Below are positions 45,252 to 54,268 of a stretch of 64,000 nt of DNA, piece after piece (the first letter of the stretch is position 1; the number at the start of each line of letters is the position of its first letter). Origin of the DNA: Burkholderia sp. 8Y (lineage in GTDB: Bacteria > Pseudomonadota > Gammaproteobacteria > Burkholderiales > Burkholderiaceae); the NCBI RefSeq assembly GCF_902506145.1, contig NZ_LR733520.1:2753044-2817043 (forward strand). The letters run 5' to 3'. The position numbers were made by a program, and so were the translations under genes. The notes under the pieces are model-generated. The model had not been told where the DNA came from and did not search any database. It saw only the letters and a program-made list of their open reading frames with translations.

Positions 45252-45776
45252 TTACCGCAGCGCCATCGCGACCCAGTACGCCTTCAGCGCAACGATGTAT
45301 GTGACGAGCAACGGCAGCCACAACGCGCTCTTGTACCAGACCGCAACCGCGACGAACATAGCAATCGTCGCTCCCATCTTCATGCCTTCGCCGATCATCC
45401 AGCTCATGATGGTTTCGGCGCCGCTCTTTGCCTTGAGGCGCGCGGCGAACAAGGCCGCAGGCACCCAGGCGATCGCTCCTCCCAGGAAGGCTGACAGCGC
45501 AGCATCGCCCGGCGGCTTGTAGAACAGCCACCACAGCAGCGTCGCAACCAGGGACAAAACCATTTGCGCAGCCACGACCCTATACGGCGTGACACGCGAT
45601 GGACGACTCACTCGCGGGCCGAACAGCTTCTCTGCCTGATCCCGGGTGAGCGGAACGATATTGTTATCTTGCGCTTCGGCATCCCACGAGTCGTCAATCG
45701 AACTGCGCGGCTGATTTCCGGTGGCGTGACGATCGCCGATTGAGCGAGCACTGTCCTGCATGTTTCGTTCGCGCAT
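45252..45776 (-). CDS. atpI: ATP synthase subunit I (Fo assembly protein)
   Basis: 174 residues. A charged N-terminal stretch of about 65 residues, then four membrane helices: VVAAQMVLSLVATLLWWLFY, AALSAFLGGAIAWVPAALFAARL, ETIMSWMIGEGMKMGATIAMFVAVAVWY, and LWLPLLVTYIVALKAYWVAMAL. AtpI/UncI helps c-ring assembly. First gene of the operon. The start at 45776 or the ATG 15 bases inside are both possible; neither has a clear ribosome-binding site. The 275 bp upstream must hold the operon promoter but no site could be fixed. Confidence 0.9.
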   Translation of the reverse strand: MRERNMQDSARSIGDRHATGNQPRSSIDDSWDAEAQDNNIVPLTRDQAEKLFGPRVSRPSRVTPYRVVAAQMVLSLVATLLWWLFYKPPGDAALSAFLGGAIAWVPAALFAARLKAKSGAETIMSWMIGEGMKMGATIAMFVAVAVWYKSALWLPLLVTYIVALKAYWVAMALR

Positions 45777-46050
45777 GTGCGTCGCATGTGCCTCACGCCT
45801 GCGCGCAGATGCTTCGCGCGCGGGCTTCAGCCTTCAACCCAGTGTCCGGAGAATCACCTTGCGCTTTCGTCGCGCTTTCGAGGTGGCCTAGCTGATAAAT
45901 CCGGGGGATTGTAAGCGATTGTTGTCACGGATTCAATAGTTTAGGTGCGTCAAAAGCCAAGCAGACGAACCTTAAAAAACGTTCTCAGAACCGAGATTTT
46001 TCTTGCGTTGCAAGCAAATTTTCAGATTGCGCGCGAGCTTGTCCAATGGC

Positions 46051-47187
46051 TCAGACGAGCGCCCAGCCGATCACCATGGCCGCGATCCAGAACGGTATCG
46101 ACACGACGTGAAACGGTGTCCACATGCCCTTCTCGCCTGACAAGCGCACGGCGATGAGATTCGCGAGCGAGCCGATCGCCACGCCGAAGCCGCCCACGCT
46201 CACGCCGAACGCGAGCGCGCGCCAGTCCTTCGAAAACTCCGCGAGCACGATGGCTGCCGGCACGTTGCTAATGCCCTGCGACAGCACCGCGCCGGCGGCG
46301 AATGCGCGCACCGGCGACTGAATACCGATGCTTGCAATGGCATCGTGGATCGCCGGCAGCGCGGCTGCGCTGCGAAGCACGATGAACATCAGCACGAAGA
46401 TGAGCAGCAAGAGCCAGTCGATCTTTAGCACGACCTCGCGGCGCCAAAGCAGAAAAGCCACCGCCAGAACTGCCAGCGCCGGACCCGCGTGATGCGCGTC
46501 CGCGAGTGCAACAAAGACGCCGAACGCCAGAATGCTGACGCCGCACAGCGTGCGGTCCACGCGATGCGCTTCTGCATCGCCCGATAGATCGAGCGGCGTC
46601 GCGCGAAACATCGCGAACGTCACCGCCAGCAGCATCGCCATCAGCGCCGCGCACAACGGCAGCAGCTTCCAGACGAAAACGCCGAACGAGACGCCGCTCG
46701 TCTGCCAGAGGAACAGATTCTGAGGATTGCCAAGCGGTGTCAGGATCGAACCGGCGTTCACGGCGAGCGCAATGACGATCACGAGCCGCTTGATGGGCAG
46801 CGGCGCGAGCTTGTTCAGCGACAGCGCGAGCGGCACGACGGCGAACAGCGCCACGTCGTTCGTCAGCAGCGTGGACAGCGCCGCCGCCAGCGCAACGAGC
46901 AGCAGCGCGAGGCCGCGCTCGCCGTGTATGCGGTGCACCAGTCGATGTGCCGCCCACATCAGGAATCCTGACAATTCGATCGCTTTGGTCAGGATAAGCA
47001 GACCGGCGAGCGTGAGCACCGTTTGCCAGTCGACGAGGCCCGGCAGCGACGTCAACGGTCGCGGACGGACTATCTCGATCACCACCAGCGCGCACACGAG
47101 AATGGCGAGCACCGGTTCCTTCGACACTGCGTTCCAGATGCGCGTCGGAAAGTCAGGGCGCACGCCGTTTGCATCGAGCTCGGACAA
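46051..47187 (-). CDS. Ion transporter superfamily permease (SLC13/ArsB-like)
   Basis: 378 residues with about eleven hydrophobic helices, first VLAILVCALVVIEIV. The repeated LLTNDVALFAVVPLALSL and SQGISNVPAAIVLAEFS, each with an Asn-X-Pro/Asp loop, and NAGSILTPLGNPQNLFLW, are the paired hairpin-like segments of the ion transporter superfamily (anion/sodium symporters, ArsB and CitMHS relatives). Substrate not predictable. No arsenic genes are near. It lies upstream of the atp operon in the same orientation as parB, so a shared transcript parA-parB-permease is possible (16 bp gap). Confidence 0.85.
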   Translation of the reverse strand: MSELDANGVRPDFPTRIWNAVSKEPVLAILVCALVVIEIVRPRPLTSLPGLVDWQTVLTLAGLLILTKAIELSGFLMWAAHRLVHRIHGERGLALLLVALAAALSTLLTNDVALFAVVPLALSLNKLAPLPIKRLVIVIALAVNAGSILTPLGNPQNLFLWQTSGVSFGVFVWKLLPLCAALMAMLLAVTFAMFRATPLDLSGDAEAHRVDRTLCGVSILAFGVFVALADAHHAGPALAVLAVAFLLWRREVVLKIDWLLLLIFVLMFIVLRSAAALPAIHDAIASIGIQSPVRAFAAGAVLSQGISNVPAAIVLAEFSKDWRALAFGVSVGGFGVAIGSLANLIAVRLSGEKGMWTPFHVVSIPFWIAAMVIGWALV

Positions 47188-47202
47188 GATCGATCCTTGG
47201 CT

Positions 47203-48102
47203 TTACGCTGCGGGCGTCGGCGTTTCGATGCTTCCGCGCAGCTTCGTCAGGATGCCTTCCAGCGCATCCAGATTGCCGAAGTCGATCGTCACCTTGCCGC
47301 GGCCCCGGCCGCCGACCTTGATCTTCACGCTGGCCGCGAGCAAGTCCGACAGTTCATCTTCCAGGCGACGCGTATCGCGCCCGCCGTCGCTCGCCGGGCG
47401 CGCTTTTGCGGGCGTCTGCTTGAGCGTCGTGGCGACGAGGCGCTCGGTTTCCCGCACCGACAAACGGCGGTTCACCACGTGATTGGCCAATTGAATCTGC
47501 GTGGCGGCATCGACGGACAAGAGCGCGCGCGCGTGGCCCATGTCGAGGTCGCCGGCGAGCAGCATCGTCTGAACGGGCGATGCGAGGTTCAACAAGCGCA
47601 GCAGGTTCGACACCGCGCTGCGCGAACGCCCGACCGCTTCGGCGGCCTGTTCGTGCGTGAAGCTGAATTCGTCGAGCAGGCGCTGGATGCCCTGCGCTTC
47701 TTCCAGCGGATTCAGATCCTCGCGCTGAATGTTTTCGATCAGCGCCATGGCGGCGGCGGCCTGATCGGGGACGTTCTTCACCAGCACCGGCACTTCGTCC
47801 AGACCGGCGAGACGCGCCGCGCGGAAACGGCGCTCGCCCGCGATGATTTCGTAGTGGTCGTCGCCCACGGAACGCACGAGGATCGGCTGCATCAGCCCTT
47901 GAGCGCGAATGCTCGCGGCGAGCTCCTGAAGCGCGCCCTCGTCCATGCGCGTACGCGGCTGATACTTGCCTGCTTGCAGCTTATCGAGCGCCAGTACCGT
48001 CGGCATGCCCTCCCCGCGCACGGCTTCCGTAATGTCGACGCTGCCGCCGAGCAATGCGTCCAGACCGCGGCCCAGGCCCTTCTTTTTCATGACAGCGTTC
48101 AT
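47203..48102 (-). CDS. parB: Chromosome partitioning protein ParB
   Basis: CTP-dependent clamp that loads at parS. 299 residues from the ATG at 48102, with GGAGGAACCGAA upstream: KKKGLGRGLDALLGG (ParA-interacting N-terminus); LQAGKYQPRTRMDEGALQELAASIRAQG; the CTP-binding GERRFRAARLAG and ENIQREDLNPLEEAQG; helix-turn-helix FSFTHEQAAEAVGRSRSAVSNLLRL; and a C-terminal dimerisation part KIKVGGRGRGKVTIDFGNLDAL. Overlaps parA by ATGA. Consensus parS sites lie 2-4 kb away in mnmG and beyond. Confidence 0.97.
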   Translation of the reverse strand: MNAVMKKKGLGRGLDALLGGSVDITEAVRGEGMPTVLALDKLQAGKYQPRTRMDEGALQELAASIRAQGLMQPILVRSVGDDHYEIIAGERRFRAARLAGLDEVPVLVKNVPDQAAAAMALIENIQREDLNPLEEAQGIQRLLDEFSFTHEQAAEAVGRSRSAVSNLLRLLNLASPVQTMLLAGDLDMGHARALLSVDAATQIQLANHVVNRRLSVRETERLVATTLKQTPAKARPASDGGRDTRRLEDELSDLLAASVKIKVGGRGRGKVTIDFGNLDALEGILTKLRGSIETPTPAA

Positions 48103-48914
48103 TTCGGTTCCTCCGTCGGCGTTTCCTGCCGCATCGAATGGGGTTGCAGCGCGCGCACGCGCTCGATCATTTCCGTGCCGAACTGGATGTAGGCCTGCGC
48201 ACCGCGCGACGCCTTGTCGAACACGACGCCCGGCAAGCCGTAACTCGGCGCTTCGGCAAGGCGGACATTGCGGGGAATCACGACGTCGAACACCTTGTCG
48301 CCGAAGTGCGCCTTGAGTTGCTCGGACACTTGCTGCTGTAGCGTGATGCGCGGATCGAACATCACGCGCAGAAGGCCGATCACCTTCAGGTCGCGGTTGA
48401 GGTTCGCGTGAATCTGCTTGATGGTATTGACGAGGTCGGACAGCCCTTCGAGCGCGAAGTACTCGCACTGCATCGGAATCACGACGCCGTGCGCTGCGCA
48501 CAGCGCGTTGAGCGTCAACAGCGACAACGCGGGCGGGCAATCGATCAGCACGAAATCATAGTCATCGGCTATATCGACGATCGCGGCGCGGAGAATGCGC
48601 TCGCGATTCTCCATGCCGACGAGCTCCACTTCCGCGCCCGCCAGTTCGCGATTCGCCGGCAGCACGTCGTAGCCGACCGCTTCCGGGCGCACGCGCGCTT
48701 CTCGTAACGTCACGCCGTCGACTAGCACCTCGTAGACCGTGTTCTCACACGCAGCCTTGTCGATACCGCTGCCCATCGTTGCGTTGCCCTGCGGATCGAG
48801 GTCGATCAGCAACACTCGCTGGTCGAGGCCGGCGAGACTTGCCGCCAGATTCACCGCTGTCGTCGTCTTTCCAACGCCGCCCTTCTGATTCGCGACGCAG
48901 AAGATTTTTGCCAT
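48099..48914 (-). CDS. parA: Chromosome partitioning ATPase ParA
   Basis: Walker-type ATPase of the segregation system. 271 residues: deviant Walker A NQKGGVGKTTTAVNLAASLA, LLIDLDPQGNATMGSGID, FVLIDCPPALSLLTLNALCA, CEYFALEGLSDLVNTI, and IPRNVRLAEAPSYGLPGVVFD. No N-terminal DNA-binding domain, so a chromosomal (Soj-like) form. Its stop overlaps the parB start by 4 bases. Confidence 0.97.
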   Translation of the reverse strand: MAKIFCVANQKGGVGKTTTAVNLAASLAGLDQRVLLIDLDPQGNATMGSGIDKAACENTVYEVLVDGVTLREARVRPEAVGYDVLPANRELAGAEVELVGMENRERILRAAIVDIADDYDFVLIDCPPALSLLTLNALCAAHGVVIPMQCEYFALEGLSDLVNTIKQIHANLNRDLKVIGLLRVMFDPRITLQQQVSEQLKAHFGDKVFDVVIPRNVRLAEAPSYGLPGVVFDKASRGAQAYIQFGTEMIERVRALQPHSMRQETPTEEPK

Positions 48915-48973
48915 CGTTTAGTGTCCTCGTTTCTTCGCTGTCAGAAGATCAGCATGGCTGGAGTGCTGCGCGG

Positions 48974-49624
48974 TCACGCATTGAAGACGACCTCGATGAG
49001 ATGCCGCTCCGCGTCGAGAAATGGCACATTCAGGCGTTCGAGACTTTTGACCGTCGCCCCCTGCGGCAAGCGGTCTATCTCTGCGTCGGGCTTGACGCCT
49101 TTCATCGCGAGGATGCAGCCGTCGTCCGCAACCAGATGTCGCGCAAGTTTAACGAAATCCGCGAGCTCTGCGAACGCGCGCGAGACGATCACATCAAATT
49201 TGTTCGCCACTTCCACGCCCGGCTGCAATGCCTCGACGCGGCCAGTCACCACAGATAAGTTCGAAAGGCCCAGTTGCGCCTTCGCTTGCGACTGAAAAGC
49301 AGTCTTCTTGTGCACGATGTCGTTCAAGGTCACGTGAACGTCCGGCAAGGCAATTGCGAGCATGATGCCCGGCAGCCCGCCGCCCGATCCGACATCGAGC
49401 ACCGTGGATGCGCGCCGGGAAGCCACCGCTGGCACAATCGCGAGCGAATCAAGAATGTGCTGAATGAGCATCTGCTTCGGATCGCGGATGGCCGTCAAGT
49501 TATAGACCGCGTTCCATTTGCCCAACAGCGCGACATAGTCGAGCAGCTTCTGTTTCTGTTCGGCGGATAGCACGACGCCGAGCTCGGTCGCGCCTTGGTC
49601 CAGCAGCGTAACGAGTTCCGTCAT
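48974..49624 (-). CDS. rsmG: 16S rRNA (guanine-527 N7)-methyltransferase
   Basis: 216 residues. SAM-binding motif I in STVLDVGSGGGLPGIMLAIALP, LNDIVHKKTAFQSQAKAQLGL, and the motif VIVSRAFAELADFVKLARHLV. Loss of this enzyme is known to give low-level streptomycin resistance in bacteria. Start overlaps the stop of mnmG (ATGA). Confidence 0.97.
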   Translation of the reverse strand: MTELVTLLDQGATELGVVLSAEQKQKLLDYVALLGKWNAVYNLTAIRDPKQMLIQHILDSLAIVPAVASRRASTVLDVGSGGGLPGIMLAIALPDVHVTLNDIVHKKTAFQSQAKAQLGLSNLSVVTGRVEALQPGVEVANKFDVIVSRAFAELADFVKLARHLVADDGCILAMKGVKPDAEIDRLPQGATVKSLERLNVPFLDAERHLIEVVFNA

Positions 49625-51582
49625 TGCACCGCCGTCGTCGAAAGCATCGGATCGTCGCCGCTCGCAGCTTTTCCTCTGCGACCAAGGCCGCGCTTGAGAT
49701 GCACCATCAGTAACGAAATCGCAGCGGGCGTGATGCCGGAAATACGCGACGCCTGCCCGATCGTCTCCGGGCGATGCTGCGTCAACTTCTGCCGGGCCTC
49801 GAACGATAAGCCGCGCACTTCGCTGTAGTCGATGCTTTCCGGCAGCCGCGTGTTTTCCTGCGCGCCGTTGCGGACGATCTCGTCCGCCTGCCGATCGATA
49901 TAGCCTTGATACTTCACGCCGATTTCGATCTGCTCCTTGATCTGCGCGAGCAAGACCGGATCATCGGCGAGCGCCGCGTCGGGGCCGCACGCCCTCTCGC
50001 GCAGCGCGCAAACGCCGTCGTAGGACACGCCGGGGCGTCGTAGAAGATCCGCAAGGCTGTATTCGTGATCGATCGGCTTGCCGAGCAGCGCCGTTGCCTC
50101 ATCGGCCGATAGCGTTTTAGGATTGACCCAAGTTGACCGCAGACGCTCTGTTTCACGTGAAACAGCGTCACGCTTGCGGCTGAACGCGTCCCAGCGAACG
50201 TCGTCGATGACGCCAAGTTCCCGCCCGATCTCCGTAAGCCGCATATCCGCGTTGTCCTCGCGCAGCGACAGCCGGTACTCCGCCCTGCTCGTAAACATGC
50301 GATACGGCTCGGAGACTCCGCGAGTGACGAGATCATCGACCAAAACGCCGAGATACGCCTGGTCGCGACGCGGGCACCAAGCATCGTTGCCTTGCACCTG
50401 AAGGCCGGCGTTCATGCCCGCCAACAGCCCTTGCGCTGCGGCTTCTTCATAGCCGGTCGTACCGTTGATCTGCCCCGCGAAGAACAAGCCGTTGATCGCT
50501 TTGGTCTCCAAAGAAGCTTTTAACGCGCGCGGATCGAAGTAGTCGTACTCAATCGCATAGCCCGGACGCAGAATGTGCGCGTGCTCAAGACCGCGCATCG
50601 ATCGGACAAGTTCAAGCTGCACGTCGAACGGCAGGCTTGTGGAGATGCCGTTGGGATAAAACTCGTTCGTCGTCAGTCCTTCCGGCTCAAGAAAAATCTG
50701 ATGCGCGTCCTTCGACGCAAACCGATGGATCTTGTCCTCGATCGACGGACAGTAGCGCGGCCCGACGCCCTCAATGACACCGGTATACATCGGCGAGCGG
50801 TCCAATCCTGATCGAATGATGTCGTGCGTCCGCGAATTCGTATGGGTCACCCAGCACGGCACCTGTCGCGGGTGCTGTTCGACACGGCCGAGGAACGAGA
50901 ACACCGGCACCGGATCGAGATCGCCGGGTTGCTCGTCCAGCACCGAAAAATCGATCGTTCGCCCGTCGATACGTGGCGGCGTTCCCGTTTTGAGCCGCCC
51001 TTGCGGCAGCTTCAGTTCCTTGAGTCGCGCGGAGAGCGAGACTGCCGCTGGGTCACCTGCGCGCCCGCCCACATAGTTATTGAGGCCGACGTGAATCTTT
51101 CCGTCGAGGAACGTACCGGCAGTCAGCACGACGGCACGCGCGCGAAACCGCAGTCCGACCTGCGTGACAGCACCGACCACCCGATCTCCCTCGACCATCA
51201 AATCATCGACGGCTTGTTGAAACAGCCAGAGGTTCGGCTGGTTTTCGAGCCGATGCCGGATCGCCTGCTTGTACAGAATTCGGTCGGCTTGGGCGCGCGT
51301 CGCCCGCACGGCAGGGCCTTTCGAGGAATTGAGAATGCGGAACTGGATGCCTGACTCATCCGTCGCGGACGCCATAGCGCCGCCGAGCGCGTCGACTTCC
51401 TTTACCAGATGCCCTTTGCCGATGCCGCCGATCGACGGATTGCAGCTCATCTGACCGAGCGTCTCGATGTTGTGGGTCAAGAGCAGCGTCTTGCAGCCCA
51501 TTCGTGCGGACGCCAGAGCGGCCTCGGTGCCCGCATGACCGCCGCCAACGACGATCACGTCAAATTCTGTGGGATAAAGCAT
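49621..51582 (-). CDS. mnmG: tRNA uridine-5-carboxymethylaminomethyl modification enzyme MnmG
   Basis: FAD enzyme that, with MnmE, modifies the wobble uridine of several tRNAs. 653 residues from the ATG at 51582: FAD motif VIVVGGGHAGTEAALASARMG; CNPSIGGIGKGHLVKEVDALGG; the conserved TGTFLDGKIHVGLNNYVGGRAGDP; FAGQINGTTGYEEAAAQGLLAG; and a C-terminal helical domain YQGYIDRQADEIVRNGAQENT. A frame eight codons longer lacks a better start. The sequence contains a perfect parS site at 50149-50164, read as AVSRETER in this frame. Confidence 0.97.
   Translation of the reverse strand: MLYPTEFDVIVVGGGHAGTEAALASARMGCKTLLLTHNIETLGQMSCNPSIGGIGKGHLVKEVDALGGAMASATDESGIQFRILNSSKGPAVRATRAQADRILYKQAIRHRLENQPNLWLFQQAVDDLMVEGDRVVGAVTQVGLRFRARAVVLTAGTFLDGKIHVGLNNYVGGRAGDPAAVSLSARLKELKLPQGRLKTGTPPRIDGRTIDFSVLDEQPGDLDPVPVFSFLGRVEQHPRQVPCWVTHTNSRTHDIIRSGLDRSPMYTGVIEGVGPRYCPSIEDKIHRFASKDAHQIFLEPEGLTTNEFYPNGISTSLPFDVQLELVRSMRGLEHAHILRPGYAIEYDYFDPRALKASLETKAINGLFFAGQINGTTGYEEAAAQGLLAGMNAGLQVQGNDAWCPRRDQAYLGVLVDDLVTRGVSEPYRMFTSRAEYRLSLREDNADMRLTEIGRELGVIDDVRWDAFSRKRDAVSRETERLRSTWVNPKTLSADEATALLGKPIDHEYSLADLLRRPGVSYDGVCALRERACGPDAALADDPVLLAQIKEQIEIGVKYQGYIDRQADEIVRNGAQENTRLPESIDYSEVRGLSFEARQKLTQHRPETIGQASRISGITPAAISLLMVHLKRGLGRRGKAASGDDPMLSTTAVQ
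50149..50164. promoter_or_regulatory. parS site inside mnmG
   Basis: TGTTTCACGTGAAACA, a perfect 16-bp palindrome equal to the bacterial parS consensus. It lies 2 kb from parB and is coded through by mnmG. Confidence 0.9.
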
Positions 51583-51679
51583 GGAGATTCCGTGTGCGAA
51601 CGACACGAACCAAAGAAGGAATATCGCAAGATTATATAGGCATCACGTGCATGCGTTTTAACGCTCGGGAGCGACGCGC

Positions 51680-51713
51680 GAAAAAATGGCGTGTTTCACG
51701 TGAAACACGCCAT
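51680..51713 (-). terminator. Terminator of the first Liv operon, containing a perfect parS site
   Basis: The palindrome ATGGCGTGTTTCAC/GTGAAACACGCCAT (51686-51713) is followed on the minus strand by TTTTTT, the layout of a rho-independent terminator about 20 bp after the livF stop. Its central 16 bases (51692-51707) are TGTTTCACGTGAAACA, a consensus ParB-binding parS. The stem can form with a small loop only, because the palindrome has no spacer. Confidence 0.75.
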
Positions 51714-51734
51714 TCGAATCGGCCTGCAAAGCGT

Positions 51735-52481
51735 TCAGCCTGCTTTCTTGGCGAGTCCGAGGTACGTATCGATGACCTGCCGGTTGTGCTGGAGAGCATC
51801 TGCCTTGCCTTCCAAGGCGAACTCGCCTGTCTCCAAAACATATCCGTAATCGGATATTTGCAGAGCAGCGCGGGCGTTCTGTTCGATCAGCAGCGTCGCG
51901 ACGCCCGTTTGCTTGAGCGCGCTAACGATATGAAAGATCTCCTTGACGATGAGCGGCGCAAGCCCGAGGCTCGGCTCGTCGAGCATTAGAAGACGTGGCT
52001 TTCCCATCAGCGCGCGGCCAACGGCAAGCATCTGTCGTTCGCCGCCCGATAGCGTCCCGGCCGCCTGCTTGCGCCGTTCCTTCAGCCGGGGAAACAAGTC
52101 GAACACGTGGTCGAGTTGATCAAGAAAGTTGCGCTCGCCCGCGCGCTTCCGACGATAGGCACCGAGTACGAGGTTGTCCTCGACCGTCATCGTCGAGAAA
52201 AGCTCGCGTTTTTCCGGCACCAGACACATTCCACGTGAAACGCGCCGCTCGACCGCCAGCGCAGCCACGTCGTCGCCAAGATAGCGGACGACGCCCTTCG
52301 CGTGACCTGTCTGCGGCAGCGCGCCCATGATCGCGTTGAGCAGCGTCGACTTCCCTGCGCCGTTCGGACCGATTACCGACACGATCTGCCCCGCCGCAAC
52401 TTGCAGCTTGCCGTTATGCAGCGCCTCGACCTTGCCGTAACGGACCGAGAGCCCGCTCACTTCGAGAATTGGGTCAGCCAT
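51735..52481 (-). CDS. livF: Branched-chain amino-acid-type ABC transporter ATPase (LivF type)
   Basis: 248 residues. P-loop SVIGPNGAGKSTLLNAIMGALP; CLVPEKRELFSTMTVEDNLVLGAYRR; ABC signature TLSGGERQMLAVGRALMGKPRLLMLDEPSLGLAPLIV; H-loop LLIEQNARAALQISDYGYVLETG. Intact catalytic residues. The stop of livMG overlaps its first ATG. It contains a near-parS sequence at 52228-52241. Confidence 0.93.
   Translation of the reverse strand: MADPILEVSGLSVRYGKVEALHNGKLQVAAGQIVSVIGPNGAGKSTLLNAIMGALPQTGHAKGVVRYLGDDVAALAVERRVSRGMCLVPEKRELFSTMTVEDNLVLGAYRRKRAGERNFLDQLDHVFDLFPRLKERRKQAAGTLSGGERQMLAVGRALMGKPRLLMLDEPSLGLAPLIVKEIFHIVSALKQTGVATLLIEQNARAALQISDYGYVLETGEFALEGKADALQHNRQVIDTYLGLAKKAG
52228..52241. promoter_or_regulatory. 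Degenerate parS-like site inside livF
   Basis: ATTCCACGTGAAAC matches the parS core GTTTCACGTGAAAC at 12 of 14 positions and lies within 2.1 kb of two perfect sites. One arm is intact. Whether ParB binds it is unknown. Confidence 0.4.
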
Positions 52482-54265
52482 CATTCCACCCCGCCCAAAT
52501 AGGCTTCGAGCACCGCAGGATCTTCCTGCACGTCCTTCGGCAATCCCTCGGCGATCTTCGTGCCGAATTCCATTACGACCAGCCGATCAGTCAAGTTCAT
52601 CACGAAATCCATGTCATGTTCGACGAGCAAAATGCTCATGCCTTCCGCGCGCAGCTTTCGCAGCAGATCGGCGAGTTGCTGCTTCTCCTGATAACGAAGC
52701 CCTGCGGCCGGCTCGTCGAGTAGCAACAAAGTGGGATCGCAACAGAGCGCCCGGGCGATTTCTAATATCCGTTGCTGTCCGAGCGCCAAACTGCCCGCCT
52801 CCGCGTAGAGGTACTTCTCCAGGCCGACGCGCGAAATCTGCTTCGCCGCCTCGAACATCAAGCGCGCTTCCTCCGCAGCGTTCAGCCGAACGACGCTTCG
52901 CCACACGCCCGTGTTGCCACGCAAGTGCGCGCCGATCGCGACGTTCTCCAGCACCGTCATGCCGGGAAGCATCTTGACGTGCTGGAACGTGCGCCCGATG
53001 CCACGCTTCACAATTTCGCGCGACGTCAGCTTATCGATGCGTTCGCCGTGAAAAGTGATGGTGCCGCTCGTCGCCTGAAGGACGCCCGTCACGAGATTGA
53101 ATGTCGTCGACTTGCCCGCTCCGTTCGGCCCGATCAAGCCGATGATCTCCCCGGCCTTCACGTCGAAACTTACGTCGTTCACGGCGACAAGGCCGCCGAA
53201 CTGCTTTCGTGCGTTATCAACGACAAGCAACGGTTCGCCGACGGCCGGTTTGCTGCGCTGCGGCAAAGCATCGCCGTGTTCGGGCACATGCGCGCGCGGC
53301 CCGCGCGGAAACAGCCGAGCGACGAACGGCCAAACGCCCTGCCGCGCATATTGCAGGAGCAAGACCATCACGACGCCAAAAACGATGATCTCAAAATTGC
53401 CGTTCGCGCCGATCAGCTTCGGCAGCAGCGTCTGGAGATAGTCTTGCAGCACGGTGAGGATGGTCGCGCCGAGAATCGCACCCCATACGTGCGACACCCC
53501 GCCCACCACCGCCATGAACAGGAATTCGATGCCGTGATTGAGGCCGAACGGCGTCGGATTCACCGCACGTTGCAAATGCGCGTACAGGAAGCCGGAAATC
53601 GACGCGAGCACCGCCGCGTAGATAAAGATGACGACCCGCATCCACGCCGTGTTCACGCCCATCGCTTCGGCCATGGTGCCGCCGCCGCGCAGCGCCCGAA
53701 TCGCGCGGCCCGGGCGACTATTAAGCAGATTCTGAACAGACACGACCGCCAGCAGCACGACAACCCAAATCAGGTAGTAAATGCTTCGCCCCGATTCGAG
53801 CTGCCAGCCGAAGACGTTCAGCACCGGAATGCCGTTGATGCCGTCGTACTTGCCGAGCAGTTCCATGTTCCCGAACAGATAGAACAGCGAAAGCCCCCAC
53901 GCAATAGTGCCGAGCGGCAGGAAGTGCCCGGAAAGGCGCATCGTGACGAGTCCCAGCAGGAGCGCGATGAGCGCCGTCAACACGACGCCCGCGATCAGCG
54001 CGAGCCACGGAGAGATGCCGTAGCGCGTCGTCAGGAACGCGGTCGCATACGCGCCCACGCCGACGAACGCCGCCTGTCCGAAACTCGTCATCCCGCCGAT
54101 GCCGGTCAAGAGCACAAGCCCGATCGCGACGATCGAATAGAGGCCGATGTAGTTGAGCAGCGTGATCCAGTACTCCGGCACGGCGACCGGCCGAGGCAGT
54201 ACCGGCAACGCGAACACGACCAGCAGAAAGAGCCAGAAGAAGCGATATCGATGGAGAAACGTCAT
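52481..54265 (-). CDS. Fused LivM permease - LivG ATPase of a branched-chain-type ABC transporter
   Basis: 594 residues. Residues 1-320: a membrane domain with about ten helices (YWITLLNYIGLYSIVAIGLVLLTGIGGMTSFGQAAFVGVGAYATA, PGRAIRALRGGGTMAEAMGVNTAWMR, VVGGVSHVWGAILGATILTVLQ), the LivM type. After a charged linker (residues 320-350), a LivG-type ATPase: FGGLVAVNDVSFDVKAGEIIGLIGPNGAGKSTTFNLVTG, IVKRGIGRTFQHVKMLPGMTVLENV, LGQQRILEIARALCCDPTLLLLDEPAAGLRYQEKQQLADLL, VEHDMDFVMNLTDRLVVMEFG. The usual signature SGGQQR is replaced by LALGQQR. Such fusions occur in this family. Four genes (livH, this, livF, plus binding proteins) form one operon. Confidence 0.93.
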   Translation of the reverse strand: MTFLHRYRFFWLFLLVVFALPVLPRPVAVPEYWITLLNYIGLYSIVAIGLVLLTGIGGMTSFGQAAFVGVGAYATAFLTTRYGISPWLALIAGVVLTALIALLLGLVTMRLSGHFLPLGTIAWGLSLFYLFGNMELLGKYDGINGIPVLNVFGWQLESGRSIYYLIWVVVLLAVVSVQNLLNSRPGRAIRALRGGGTMAEAMGVNTAWMRVVIFIYAAVLASISGFLYAHLQRAVNPTPFGLNHGIEFLFMAVVGGVSHVWGAILGATILTVLQDYLQTLLPKLIGANGNFEIIVFGVVMVLLLQYARQGVWPFVARLFPRGPRAHVPEHGDALPQRSKPAVGEPLLVVDNARKQFGGLVAVNDVSFDVKAGEIIGLIGPNGAGKSTTFNLVTGVLQATSGTITFHGERIDKLTSREIVKRGIGRTFQHVKMLPGMTVLENVAIGAHLRGNTGVWRSVVRLNAAEEARLMFEAAKQISRVGLEKYLYAEAGSLALGQQRILEIARALCCDPTLLLLDEPAAGLRYQEKQQLADLLRKLRAEGMSILLVEHDMDFVMNLTDRLVVMEFGTKIAEGLPKDVQEDPAVLEAYLGGVE

Positions 54266-54268
54266 GGC

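Noticed and set aside
49320..49340. CACGTGA inside rsmG as another parS
   Set aside because: AGGTCACGTGAACG has too many mismatches to the GTTTCACGTGAAAC core.
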